From positions 1-7,805 of the forward strand of contig JAUNBN010000054.1 in assembly GCA_030527085.1 (NCBI GenBank): a stretch of 7,805 nt of DNA, given 5' to 3'. The notes below the pieces were generated by a model that was given only the letters and a program-made list of their open reading frames with translations, was not told where the DNA came from and ran no database searches. A program made the position numbers and the translations under genes. This DNA comes from Oscillospiraceae bacterium (GTDB taxonomy: Bacteria; Bacillota; Clostridia; Oscillospirales; Ruminococcaceae). Below are positions 1 to 6,079 of this stretch, piece after piece; positions within the stretch are counted from its first letter, which is position 1, and the number at the start of each line of letters is the position of its first letter.

Positions 1-12
1 CTCGTTCTTTTG

Positions 13-36
13 GTTCTTTTCTATAAAGAAAAGAAC
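13..36 (-). terminator. AT-rich perfect hairpin downstream of fmt, possible weak terminator
   Basis: A perfect 10-bp inverted repeat (GTTCTTTTCT and AGAAAAGAAC) around a 4-base loop begins about 20 bases after the fmt stop codon. Read on the transcribed minus strand, it is followed by CAAAAGAACGAG and not by a U-run, and the stem is AT-rich, so it is not a textbook intrinsic terminator. The 8-mer GTTCTTTT also occurs just outside the stem at 4-11, giving an alternative pairing partner. It could be a weak terminator, a processing site or part of the leader of the next gene. The window ends too soon to tell. Confidence 0.3.
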
Positions 37-55
37 GGTCTTTTGGCTGTTCTAT

Positions 56-967
56 CTAAATGAAATCGCCGGCTTTCAAGCGCCTGCCCGCTGCCCATTC
101 CTTCCCCGTCATGAGCCTCGAGCCCTCGGGCTTTACCTCGAGCAGCTGCACCGCGCCGCCCTTGGCGGCTACAGTCAGCGGCTGCAGCGACAGCACCTCG
201 CCCGCTTTGCCCTCAAGCGGGCTGAACCGGGCCTTTAAGAGCTTCACGGTCTTGCCCTCGTATTCAAAACAGGCGTTGGGCCAGATGCACAGGGCGCGCG
301 CCTTGTTGAAGATGTCCCTCGCCGAGTCCTGCCAGGAGAAGGCGCCCTCGCTCTTTTGCAGCGGCGGCGCGAGGCTCGCCTCCTCGTCATTCTGCGGCGT
401 TGCGGCGGCTGAGCCTTTTTCTATATCCGAAACGGTCTCGCAAAGCAGCTGAGCGCCCAGCGCGCCCAGCTTTTCGAACATCGAGACCGCATCGTCCCCG
501 TCCTCTATGGGACAGCTTTTCGAGGCTATTATATCCCCGGTGTCAAGCCCCTCCCCCATATACATAGAGCAGACGCCCGTTTCGCTCTCGCCGTTCATGA
601 GGGCGCGCTGAATAGGCGCGGCCCCGCGGTATTTCGGCAGCAGCGAGGCGTGGATATTTACGCAGCCCCACCGCGGTATTTCCAGTATCTCCTTTGGGAG
701 TATTCTCCCGTAGGCAACTACCGCTATAAGCTCGGGAGCGAGTCTCTCAATAGTTTTCTCGGCCTCTCCGTCGCGCAGTTTCAGGGGCTGAAAGACCTCT
801 ATACCCCTTTCGAGCGCCGCGAGCTTTACCGGCGGCGGCGTTACCACCGCCTTTCTGCCAACAGGCTTGTCAGGCTGGCAGAAGACCCCCACAATTTCAT
901 GCTCGAGGGCCAGCCTTTTGAGGCAGACGGCCGCTATCTCCGGCGTGCCCATAAAAAGCACTCTCAT
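56..967 (-). CDS. fmt: Methionyl-tRNA formyltransferase
   Basis: Transfers the formyl group of 10-formyltetrahydrofolate to the amino group of initiator Met-tRNA in the cytoplasm, creating the fMet-tRNA used to start translation. The 303-residue protein is close to the usual 310-315. The N-terminal domain opens with MRVLFMGTPE and carries the hallmark SLLPKYRGAAPIQRAL loop at about 108-123. The catalytic triad of the formyltransferase fold is visible as N104 and H106 (NIHASLLP) with D142 (GLDTGD), at the same spacing as in glycinamide-ribonucleotide transformylase. The C-terminal tRNA-binding OB-like domain follows from about residue 205 (residues such as CIWPNACF near 228-235). The ATG overlaps the deformylase stop codon as ATGA, so translation is probably coupled. 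The upstream Shine-Dalgarno (AAAGAG) is weak, which fits coupling. This is the last gene seen in the operon; whether more follow lies outside the window. Confidence 0.97.
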   Translation of the reverse strand: MRVLFMGTPEIAAVCLKRLALEHEIVGVFCQPDKPVGRKAVVTPPPVKLAALERGIEVFQPLKLRDGEAEKTIERLAPELIAVVAYGRILPKEILEIPRWGCVNIHASLLPKYRGAAPIQRALMNGESETGVCSMYMGEGLDTGDIIASKSCPIEDGDDAVSMFEKLGALGAQLLCETVSDIEKGSAAATPQNDEEASLAPPLQKSEGAFSWQDSARDIFNKARALCIWPNACFEYEGKTVKLLKARFSPLEGKAGEVLSLQPLTVAAKGGAVQLLEVKPEGSRLMTGKEWAAGRRLKAGDFI

Positions 968-1524
968 CTGCTCTTTTTACCGCCCTTTTTGCGCTTTTTG
1001 CCCTCCAGTTCGAGCCTTTCGTCCTCCTCGTCTTCCTCGGCCCACTCCCTCATCAGCTCCTCGAACTCCTCCTCGGTGTAAACTATATCGGCGTGGTCGG
1101 TGAAGAGCACTCCGTCGAGGTGGTCGAGCTCATGGCAGGCGGCGCGCGCCGCAAAATCCTCCAGCTCCAGCTCAAAGCTCTCGCCGTGACGGTTCTGAGC
1201 TCTGACGCATACCGTCTTGGGTCGCGCTATAAAGGCGCGCTCGTCCGGGCAGGAAAGGCAGCCCTCAATGTCCGTGTCCTCCTCCTCGGCGCGCCTTATT
1301 ATCTCGGGATTTATGAGCTCTACTATCTCCTCGCCGTTAAAGATAACGGCGGCGCGGCGCAGCGTGCCAATCTGCGGGGCGGCAAGCCCCGCGCCGTTGG
1401 CGGCCACCACCGTCTCGCGCAGATCGTCCATCAGCGCGGCGGTGCGCTCGCCGAAGTCGGTAACGGGGCGGCACTTCTTGCGCAGCGCCTCGTCGCTCCT
1501 GTCCAGTATTTTTCGCAGTCCCAT
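964..1524 (-). CDS. def: Peptide deformylase
   Basis: Metalloenzyme that removes the formyl group from the N-terminal methionine of nascent proteins, working on the product of the Fmt step encoded next door. All three deformylase motifs are intact: GAGLAAPQ at residues 44-51, EGCLS at 87-91 with metal ligand C89, and HELDH at 131-135 with the two histidine ligands and catalytic E132. I chose the ATG at 1524 because the family normally begins M-x-(L/I)-R-x-I, matching MGLRKIL. An in-frame ATG at 1569 would add 15 residues without family counterpart and would run into the repeat element upstream. The chosen start gives 186 residues but has only a weak Shine-Dalgarno (AGAAAG). The C-terminus is unusual: an acidic stretch at about 151-174 followed by a lysine/arginine-rich tail (GKKRKKGGKKSR). 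The stop overlaps the fmt start by four bases. Confidence 0.95.
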   Translation of the reverse strand: MGLRKILDRSDEALRKKCRPVTDFGERTAALMDDLRETVVAANGAGLAAPQIGTLRRAAVIFNGEEIVELINPEIIRRAEEEDTDIEGCLSCPDERAFIARPKTVCVRAQNRHGESFELELEDFAARAACHELDHLDGVLFTDHADIVYTEEEFEELMREWAEEDEEDERLELEGKKRKKGGKKSR

Positions 1525-1556
1525 ATCATCAACCGTTCTTTCTATATAAAGATTTC

Positions 1557-1619
1557 GGGTGTGTCCCATCGTGCGGGTTTTATACTGTCTTTCCCCCGCC
1601 TTTGGCGGGGAAAAGACAG
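1557..1619. repeat. Intergenic hairpin repeat, copy A (between priA and def)
   Basis: This stretch contains GGGTGTGTCCC (1557-1567), a T-rich link, and a long inverted repeat at 1585-1619. The inverted repeat has two 16-base arms, one C/A mismatch and a 3-base loop. Its GC core is CCCCGCC/GGCGGGG and the outer arms are CTGTCTTT/AAAGACAG. Positions 1557-1610 align with copy B at 5977-6032 at 44 of 54 ungapped columns with two single-base gaps, and 8 of the 10 mismatches are transitions. It fills much of the 153-base gap between the priA stop and the def start. On the minus strand the stem is followed by TATAAAACCC, so it lacks the U-tract of an intrinsic terminator. It may act as an RNA stability or attenuation element in the operon mRNA, or be a small dispersed repeat. 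Confidence 0.7.
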
Positions 1620-1677
1620 CATATTAAGCTTTAAATGCCCGATCCTCCGCAAAGCCACAAAAGCTATAAACCTCGCT

Positions 1678-3924
1678 CTAGTTTTCAAGCTCGCCGAAGT
1701 AGTCTATGAACATCTTCGCTCCCTTTGCGCGCTCGGAATGCTCCCAGCGCTCCGCAGCCTCTCTGAGCAGGCTTCGGAATGCCGCATCCCCCCTGCTTTT
1801 AAAGACGACTCGGTAGCGAAAAAGCTTACTTATATAAGCTACCCTCATCGGCGCGGGGCCCAGTATGCGAATAGGCATAGCTGGGTATTTTTCGCGCTGC
1901 GCTTCTTCGGCCAGGTGGGCGAACTCCTCGGATGCGGCGAGCGCCGCGCTCTGCTTCTCCGCCAGAAAGCCGACGCTCGAAATGAGGCAGAAGGGCGGGT
2001 AGAGATGGGCCTTTCTTATTGCTATCTCGCCCTCGTAAAAGCCCACGTAATCCTGGGCGGCGGCGAGCGCGATAAGCGGATTTTCCGCGTCTATGGTCTG
2101 AATCAGCGCCTCGCCGGGTCTCTCGCCGCGGCCGCTTCTCCCCACAACCTGGGTGAGCATAGCGAAGGCTCGCTCCCTCGCGCGGAAGCTGGGCATAAGA
2201 AGCATCGAATCTATGTTCAGGACCCCCGCGAGCGTTACCTTAGGGAAATCCAGTCCCTTGGCTATCATCTGCGTTCCGATAATCATATCGTATTCGCCGC
2301 GCCCGAAGCGGGCCAGGAGTCTTTCGGCCTCGCCCTTGCGGGAAACCGCGTCCACATCCATTCGCAGTATCCTCGCCTCGGGAAAGAGCGCCTCGAGCTC
2401 CTCCTCTATCTTTTGAGTGCCTATGCCGGTGTGTTTTATTTTGCCGCCGCAGTCCTCGCAGAACTCGTTTATGGGGTAAGCTCCGCCGCAGTAGTGGCAG
2501 AGGTAGCAGCCCCTTTTTTTATGAATTACGAGCGGCGAATCGCAGCTCGGGCACTTTACAATCTTTTTGCAGGAGCCGCACATCGAAAGCGGGCGGTAGC
2601 CACGCCGGTTGAGCAGGAGTATAGCCTGCTCGCCGCGCTTAAGTCTTAAATCCACCGCCTCTTTAAGAGCCTGGCTTATATAGTGGCTGTTGCCCGCGAG
2701 CAGCTCCTCGCGCATATCGACTACGCGCACCTCCGGCAGCGGCAGGCCGCCGTAGCGCTCGCTCAGGCCCACAAGATTGTAAAGCCCCTGCTTTGCCTTG
2801 TAATAGCTTTCGACCGAGGGCGTGGCCGAGGCCAGCAGCAGCTGCGCGCCGCTTCTTTTTGCGCGGAAAACCGCCGCCGCGCGAGCATCGTAGCGCGGAC
2901 TCTGCTCGGAGAGATAGCTGCCCTCCTGCTCCTCGTCTATTATTATTAAAGAAAGGTTTTTCGCCGGTGCGAAAACGGCGGAGCGCGCGCCTACTATAAC
3001 GTCGTACTCCCCGCTCTTTATGCGCTCCCACTGTGCGCGCCTTTCGCCGTCGGCGAGGGCGCTGTGGATTACTCCCACCCTCTCGCCGAAAAGCGCCCTG
3101 AGGCGCGCTATCATCTGAGTGGCGAGCACTATCTCGGGCACCAGCACCAGCGCGGAACCGCCCTTTTCGACCGTTTTGTAGATAAGTTCCGTATATACGA
3201 GGGTCTTTCCGCTGCTTGTTACGCCGCAAAGCAGCGTTGTGTCGGGCTTGGAGCCGTCGAAAGCCAGACTTTCTATTGCTTTTACCGCCGCGAGCTGCCC
3301 GGGCGTGAGGCGGGGTCTCTCGCCCGCCTTGAAGGAACCCGACGGACTCTTTACCCTCTCGCTTCGCTCGACTATTTCCCTCTTGACCAGGCCCTCGACG
3401 ACGGCGCGGCTCACGCCGAGCGCCTGCAAAATTTGAGGCAGGGTCTTGGGGTCGTTCTTTATAAGCTGCGTCACCGCGCGCTGCTTTTCCGTAAGCCTCG
3501 GCGACGCGCCCTGCTCGCGGTATTCGTAAACTGTCTCGAGATGTCCCTTTTTGAGAGCTTTGAGCCGCATTCCGCTCTCGTTGGCTATCAAGAAGCCGCT
3601 TTTGGGCATCACGGTTTTCAGCGCTTCTGCATAGGTACAGAAGGCCGTTTCGCGCAGAAAGAAAATAAGCTCCACGAGCTCAGGCGTGAGGGCCCGCTCT
3701 CCGCGCTCGATATCAATAAGCTCCTTGAGCTCTATCTCCCCGCCCTCGGGCGGCAGCGCGTCTTCTTTCAAAATGAGGCCGGAGCGCGGCGCTCCCCTGC
3801 CGAAGGGCACGAGCACTCTCGCGCCGCGGCGGGCGTAGGGAAGCAGGGCCTCGGGAACCTTATAGGTGTAGAGCCTGTCGAATTTGGGGACGGCCCTATC
3901 CACCGCAACCATAACGCAGCTCAC
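1678..3924 (-). CDS. priA: Primosomal replication-restart helicase PriA (primosomal protein N')
   Basis: 3'-to-5' superfamily 2 DNA helicase that recognises stalled or collapsed forks and reloads the replicative helicase. The 748 residues match the usual length. The N-terminal DNA-binding domain (about 1-105, with FDRLYTYKVP) is followed by a winged-helix region. The helicase core shows Walker A GVTSSGKT (234-241), motif II DEEQ (330-333), motif III ASATPS (365-370), motif V IGTQMIAKGLDFP (549-561) and motif VI QVVGRSGRG (592-600). The inserted zinc domain keeps all four CxxC pairs (449/452, 458/461, 476/479, 489/492), which bind two zinc ions. The start is GTG at 3924, chosen because a near-perfect Shine-Dalgarno lies 6 bases upstream; the ATG four codons later is too far from it. 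Motif II normally reads DEEH, so the glutamine is a variant. rpoZ lies 24 bases upstream. Confidence 0.97.
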   Translation of the reverse strand: MSCVMVAVDRAVPKFDRLYTYKVPEALLPYARRGARVLVPFGRGAPRSGLILKEDALPPEGGEIELKELIDIERGERALTPELVELIFFLRETAFCTYAEALKTVMPKSGFLIANESGMRLKALKKGHLETVYEYREQGASPRLTEKQRAVTQLIKNDPKTLPQILQALGVSRAVVEGLVKREIVERSERVKSPSGSFKAGERPRLTPGQLAAVKAIESLAFDGSKPDTTLLCGVTSSGKTLVYTELIYKTVEKGGSALVLVPEIVLATQMIARLRALFGERVGVIHSALADGERRAQWERIKSGEYDVIVGARSAVFAPAKNLSLIIIDEEQEGSYLSEQSPRYDARAAAVFRAKRSGAQLLLASATPSVESYYKAKQGLYNLVGLSERYGGLPLPEVRVVDMREELLAGNSHYISQALKEAVDLRLKRGEQAILLLNRRGYRPLSMCGSCKKIVKCPSCDSPLVIHKKRGCYLCHYCGGAYPINEFCEDCGGKIKHTGIGTQKIEEELEALFPEARILRMDVDAVSRKGEAERLLARFGRGEYDMIIGTQMIAKGLDFPKVTLAGVLNIDSMLLMPSFRARERAFAMLTQVVGRSGRGERPGEALIQTIDAENPLIALAAAQDYVGFYEGEIAIRKAHLYPPFCLISSVGFLAEKQSAALAASEEFAHLAEEAQREKYPAMPIRILGPAPMRVAYISKLFRYRVVFKSRGDAAFRSLLREAAERWEHSERAKGAKMFIDYFGELEN

Positions 3925-3930
3925 AGCGCG

Positions 3931-3938
3931 CCTCCCCT
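3931..3938 (-). promoter_or_regulatory. Ribosome binding site of priA, decides the GTG start
   Basis: The minus strand reads AGGGGAGG here, a near-perfect match to the anti-Shine-Dalgarno, 6 bases before the GTG at 3924. The in-frame ATG at 3912 would sit 18 bases away, beyond the usual spacing, so the GTG is the likely start codon. Confidence 0.85.
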
Positions 3939-3948
3939 TGAAAAATCT

Positions 3949-4152
3949 TTATTTATAGAGCCTATCCACTACCTTGAGCTTGTGGGAGCTGAACTCGTCG
4001 ATGGCGACGTTAACGGGTTTGTCGTAAAGACGCACTCTGCCCTCCTCGGCCTCGGCCGCCAGGTCGCGCGAGCGCTTGGCAACGGCTATAACGAGGCTGT
4101 AAACGCTGTCGCAGTCGTTTATGAGCTTGGTTATCTCGGGTTTAATCATCAT
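3949..4152 (-). CDS. rpoZ: DNA-directed RNA polymerase subunit omega
   Basis: Smallest core RNA polymerase subunit; it helps fold and assemble beta-prime. With the start at 4152 the protein has 67 residues, typical for Firmicutes omega. It opens [11 protein letters not shown], then DSVYSLVIAVAKRSRDL (about 15-31), the conserved segment for beta-prime binding, then DKPVNVAIDEF (44-54). An in-frame ATG at 4185 would add 11 residues ([11 protein letters not shown]) with no family counterpart. The ATG at 4152 instead has a strong AGGGAGGA site 8 bases upstream, and a second ATG directly follows it. The gene overlaps the end of gmk by 11 bases, so it is translated with it. In Bacillus subtilis coaBC follows rpoZ; here priA follows directly after 24 bases. 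Confidence 0.93.
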   Translation of the reverse strand: MMIKPEITKLINDCDSVYSLVIAVAKRSRDLAAEAEEGRVRLYDKPVNVAIDEFSSHKLKVVDRLYK

Positions 4153-4729
4153 TTTGGGCTTCCTCCCTGTTCTGCCATTCGTCAATTATTTCGGATAAGC
4201 GGCGCGCGCACAGCACCGCGTCGTCGTTTACTATGGAGTAGTCGTAGTAGTTGAGCTCTCTCAGCTCCCTGTCCGCTATGGCGAGGCGCTTTTCTATCTC
4301 CTCCTCGCTCTCGGTGCCGCGCATTATAAGCCTTTCGCGCAGGGCCTCCAGCGAGGGCGGAACTATGAACACGCACAGCGAATCGGGGTAGCGGGTCTTT
4401 ACGTTTTTCGCGCCCTCGACCTCGATAATCAGTATAACTATATTCTCGCCCACGAGCTTTCTTTCAAGCTCGTCTATCGGCGTGCCGTAGAGATTTCCCG
4501 CGTATTCGGTGTATTCCAGCATCCGGTTCTCGCTCACGCGCAGCATGAACTCGTCGCGGCCGAGGAAGTAGTAGTGAACGCCGTAGACCTCGTTTTCGCG
4601 CGGGGGCCTCGTGGTGCAGGAGACGCTGAGCAGCGCGTCCTCTCGCAGCGCCAGCAGGTGCTTGACGACGGTGTCCTTGCCGCAGCCGGAGGGGCCGGAG
4701 ACGACTACGAGCTTGCGCTGGTCAAGCAT
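4142..4729 (-). CDS. gmk: Guanylate kinase
   Basis: Cytosolic enzyme that phosphorylates GMP to GDP with ATP, feeding GTP and dGTP pools. The 195 residues match the usual 190-210. The P-loop is GPSGCGKDT (12-20). The GMP-binding region shows [16 protein letters not shown] (35-50), then [13 protein letters not shown] (72-84), and the lid and C-terminal part carry [12 protein letters not shown] (123-134), RGTESEEEI (137-145) and YDYSIVNDD (162-170). Two small departures are visible: aspartate after the P-loop lysine, and IEVEGA (102-107) where most family members have a D-x-Q-G-A pattern. Both look tolerable. A GAGGAGG site lies 9 bases before the ATG. The gene overlaps remA by 8 bases at its start and rpoZ by 11 bases at its end, so the three are tightly coupled. 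Confidence 0.97.
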   Translation of the reverse strand: MLDQRKLVVVSGPSGCGKDTVVKHLLALREDALLSVSCTTRPPRENEVYGVHYYFLGRDEFMLRVSENRMLEYTEYAGNLYGTPIDELERKLVGENIVILIIEVEGAKNVKTRYPDSLCVFIVPPSLEALRERLIMRGTESEEEIEKRLAIADRELRELNYYDYSIVNDDAVLCARRLSEIIDEWQNREEAQNDD

Positions 4730-4985
4730 TGGCCTGGGCCTCCTCGCCCAAATCCTCCGAGAGGCGGGCGGCTACCGTCTCCGGCTGCACGGCCGAGAGC
4801 ACTACGTGGTCGGAATCGGTAACTATAACGGCGCGCGTGCGCCGCCCGTAGGTGGCGTCGATAAGGCAGCCCTTGTCGCGCGCGTCCTGAATAATGCGCT
4901 TTATGGGAGCGCTCTCGGGGCTTACAATAGCTATTATCCTCCCCGCGCTCACCATGTTTCCAAAGCCGATATTTAGCAGCTTCAT
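4722..4985 (-). CDS. remA: RemA-like extracellular matrix regulator (DUF370)
   Basis: Small DNA-binding regulator. In Bacillus subtilis RemA (YlzA) activates biofilm matrix operons and osmoprotection genes by binding repeated sites, and it forms ring-like oligomers. The 87-residue product is nearly collinear with the Bacillus protein: [20 protein letters not shown] (5-24), [14 protein letters not shown] (26-39), [15 protein letters not shown] (41-55), [18 protein letters not shown] (58-75). The basic GRRTR patch (47-51) lies in the segment implicated in DNA binding in the family. The target genes in this organism cannot be read from the window, and many RemA carriers form no biofilm, so the matrix role is borrowed from Bacillus. 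AGGGGA lies 10 bases before the ATG. It sits 24 bases after yicC and overlaps gmk by 8 bases. Confidence 0.93.
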   Translation of the reverse strand: MKLLNIGFGNMVSAGRIIAIVSPESAPIKRIIQDARDKGCLIDATYGRRTRAVIVTDSDHVVLSAVQPETVAARLSEDLGEEAQANA

Positions 4986-5009
4986 TCCCCTTATCTTCCC
5001 CTCATCCTT

Positions 5010-5885
5010 CTATTCTACGTTCTGTACCTGCTCGCGTATCTTCTCTATCTCTGCCTTGACGTCCACGACTATTGAGGTGACGCCGAGGTCGTTGGCCTTG
5101 CTGCCTATGGTGTTTATCTCGCGGTTTATCTCCTGTATCAGAAAGTCCAGTTTGCGGCCGACGGGCTCGCTGGAAGCGACTATCTCCCTGAGCTGCAAAA
5201 GGTGGGAGCGCAGGCGCACCGTCTCCTCGTCCACCGCCGACCTGTCCGCGTAGATAGCGGCCTCGAGCAAAATGCGGTTTTCATCTATCCCCGCTCCCTC
5301 GAGCGCGGCCGTCATTCGCGCGAGCAGCTTTTCGCGGTACTTTTCAAGCGAAAGCGCCGAGTTTTTCTCTATCTCGCCGACCGCTTTTTCTATAAAGTCC
5401 GCCCTCAAAAGCATGTCCGCCTTAAGGCGCTCACCCTCGAGCGCCCGCATGGCGCAGTAGTTGTCAAGCGCTTCTTCCAGAACCTCGGAGACCTCTTTCC
5501 AGAGCTCCTCCTCGTCTACGGGCAGCTTTACGGGGTTGAATACCTCGGGGAAGCGCGCTATCGCCGCGGCGTCCACCTCGCCGCTTATCCCGAGCTCGGA
5601 GGCTATGCCGCCTATGGCCTCGTAATAGGCGCGGGCCAAATCCAAATTGAGCTGGACGCTCTCGCTGCCGGTTTGGGAGACTATGCTTATGCTGACGTCC
5701 GCCTTGCCTCGGGAGACGCGCTTTTGCACGGCCGCCTTAACCTTTTCTTCCAAAAACGCAGCGGAGCGCGGCAGGCGCACGCCAATCTCGAGATAGCGGT
5801 GGTTCACGGAGCGAAGCTCGACGCTTATCTCCCGCGTGTCGAAGGTTCGCGAGGCGCGGCCGTAGCCGGTCATGCTGTTTAACAT
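5010..5885 (-). CDS. yicC: YicC/YloC family endoribonuclease
   Basis: Member of the YicC family; Escherichia coli YicC is reported to be an endoribonuclease acting on small RNAs, and the Bacillus subtilis orthologue is YloC. The 291 residues match the family length. The N-terminal YicC domain begins MLNSMTGYGRAS and continues with VELRSVNHRYLEI (22-34) and the RGKADVSI segment (59-66). The C-terminal DUF1732 domain is very clear: GRKLDFLIQEINREINT (243-259), GSKANDLG (261-268) and the ending KAEIEKIREQVQNVE (277-291). The middle is predicted helical and more variable. The ATG at 5885 matches the family start and has an AAGGGAG site 6 bases upstream. It is the first gene after the promoter at 5933-5961, so it leads the operon, with remA 24 bases downstream. 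The RNA targets are unknown. Confidence 0.94.
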   Translation of the reverse strand: MLNSMTGYGRASRTFDTREISVELRSVNHRYLEIGVRLPRSAAFLEEKVKAAVQKRVSRGKADVSISIVSQTGSESVQLNLDLARAYYEAIGGIASELGISGEVDAAAIARFPEVFNPVKLPVDEEELWKEVSEVLEEALDNYCAMRALEGERLKADMLLRADFIEKAVGEIEKNSALSLEKYREKLLARMTAALEGAGIDENRILLEAAIYADRSAVDEETVRLRSHLLQLREIVASSEPVGRKLDFLIQEINREINTIGSKANDLGVTSIVVDVKAEIEKIREQVQNVE

Positions 5886-5925
5886 TCTCTTCTCCCTTGC
5901 CGGTACTTTTTGGTCGCTTTGCGTA

Positions 5926-5961
5926 TTAAGTAATAATAACTTTTTCTATTATCTATGTCAA
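5926..5961 (-). promoter_or_regulatory. Sigma-A-type promoter for the yicC-remA-gmk-rpoZ-priA-def-fmt operon
   Basis: On the minus strand a perfect -35 box TTGACA (5961-5956) is separated by exactly 17 bases from a -10 box TATTAT (5938-5933), which differs from consensus at one position. Transcription would start at an A near 5926, giving a leader of about 41 bases before the yicC ATG, including its Shine-Dalgarno. No other convincing promoter was found between the genes downstream, so this one probably serves the whole housekeeping cluster. The start point is inferred, not measured. Confidence 0.82.
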
Positions 5962-5976
5962 CGCGAAAGAGTGGAT

Positions 5977-6037
5977 GGGAGTGTCCCGTCGCGTGGATTT
6001 TTTGCCGTTTTTACCCCCCGCCTTCGGCGGGGGTAAA
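5977..6037. repeat. Intergenic hairpin repeat, copy B (upstream of the yicC promoter)
   Basis: It starts with GGGAGTGTCCC (5977-5987), then a T-rich link, then a GC-rich hairpin at 6011-6036 with core CCCCCGCC/GGCGGGGG, a 3-base loop, one bulged C and TTA/TAA flanks. It aligns with copy A at 1557-1610 (44 of 54 ungapped columns, two single-base gaps). It lies 16 bases upstream of the -35 box, between oadA and the yicC promoter. Downstream of the stem on the minus strand comes AAAAACGGCAAAAAA, an A-run and not the U-run of a terminator. The plus-strand exit side, GTAAATACCC, has no U-run either. Confidence 0.7.
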
Positions 6038-6079
6038 TACCCTGAAAAGTCCGCGCTTCAAAGGCGCTTTTTACGGCGC

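Noticed and set aside
1525..1569. Fifteen-residue N-terminal extension of the deformylase
   Set aside because: The residues have no counterpart in the family, and the extension overlaps the conserved GGGTGTGTCCC block of the intergenic repeat. The ATG at 1524 matches the family start.
1093..2649. A 518-codon open frame on the plus strand
   Set aside because: It lies entirely antisense to def and priA, which have full family motifs. Its translation shows no recognisable domain. GC-rich codon bias in the real genes keeps the opposite strand free of stops.
2663..3229. A 188-codon minus-strand frame inside priA
   Set aside because: It is an out-of-frame reading of the priA helicase core, very rich in Arg, Gly and Ala, with no ribosome site.
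4153..4185. Eleven-residue N-terminal extension of the omega subunit
   Set aside because: It lies within gmk coding sequence and lacks family similarity, whereas the ATG at 4152 has a strong ribosome site at proper spacing.
3064..4254. A 396-codon open frame on the plus strand
   Set aside because: It is antisense to priA, rpoZ and part of gmk, with no domain, no convincing ribosome site and a composition that mirrors the real genes.
5202..5882. A 226-codon open frame on the plus strand
   Set aside because: It is antisense to yicC, which matches its family from end to end, and shows no domain of its own.
5886..5932. Possible riboswitch or RNA gene in the yicC leader
   Set aside because: The inferred leader is only about 41 bases and shows just a tiny CGC/GCG pairing, too short for any known riboswitch.
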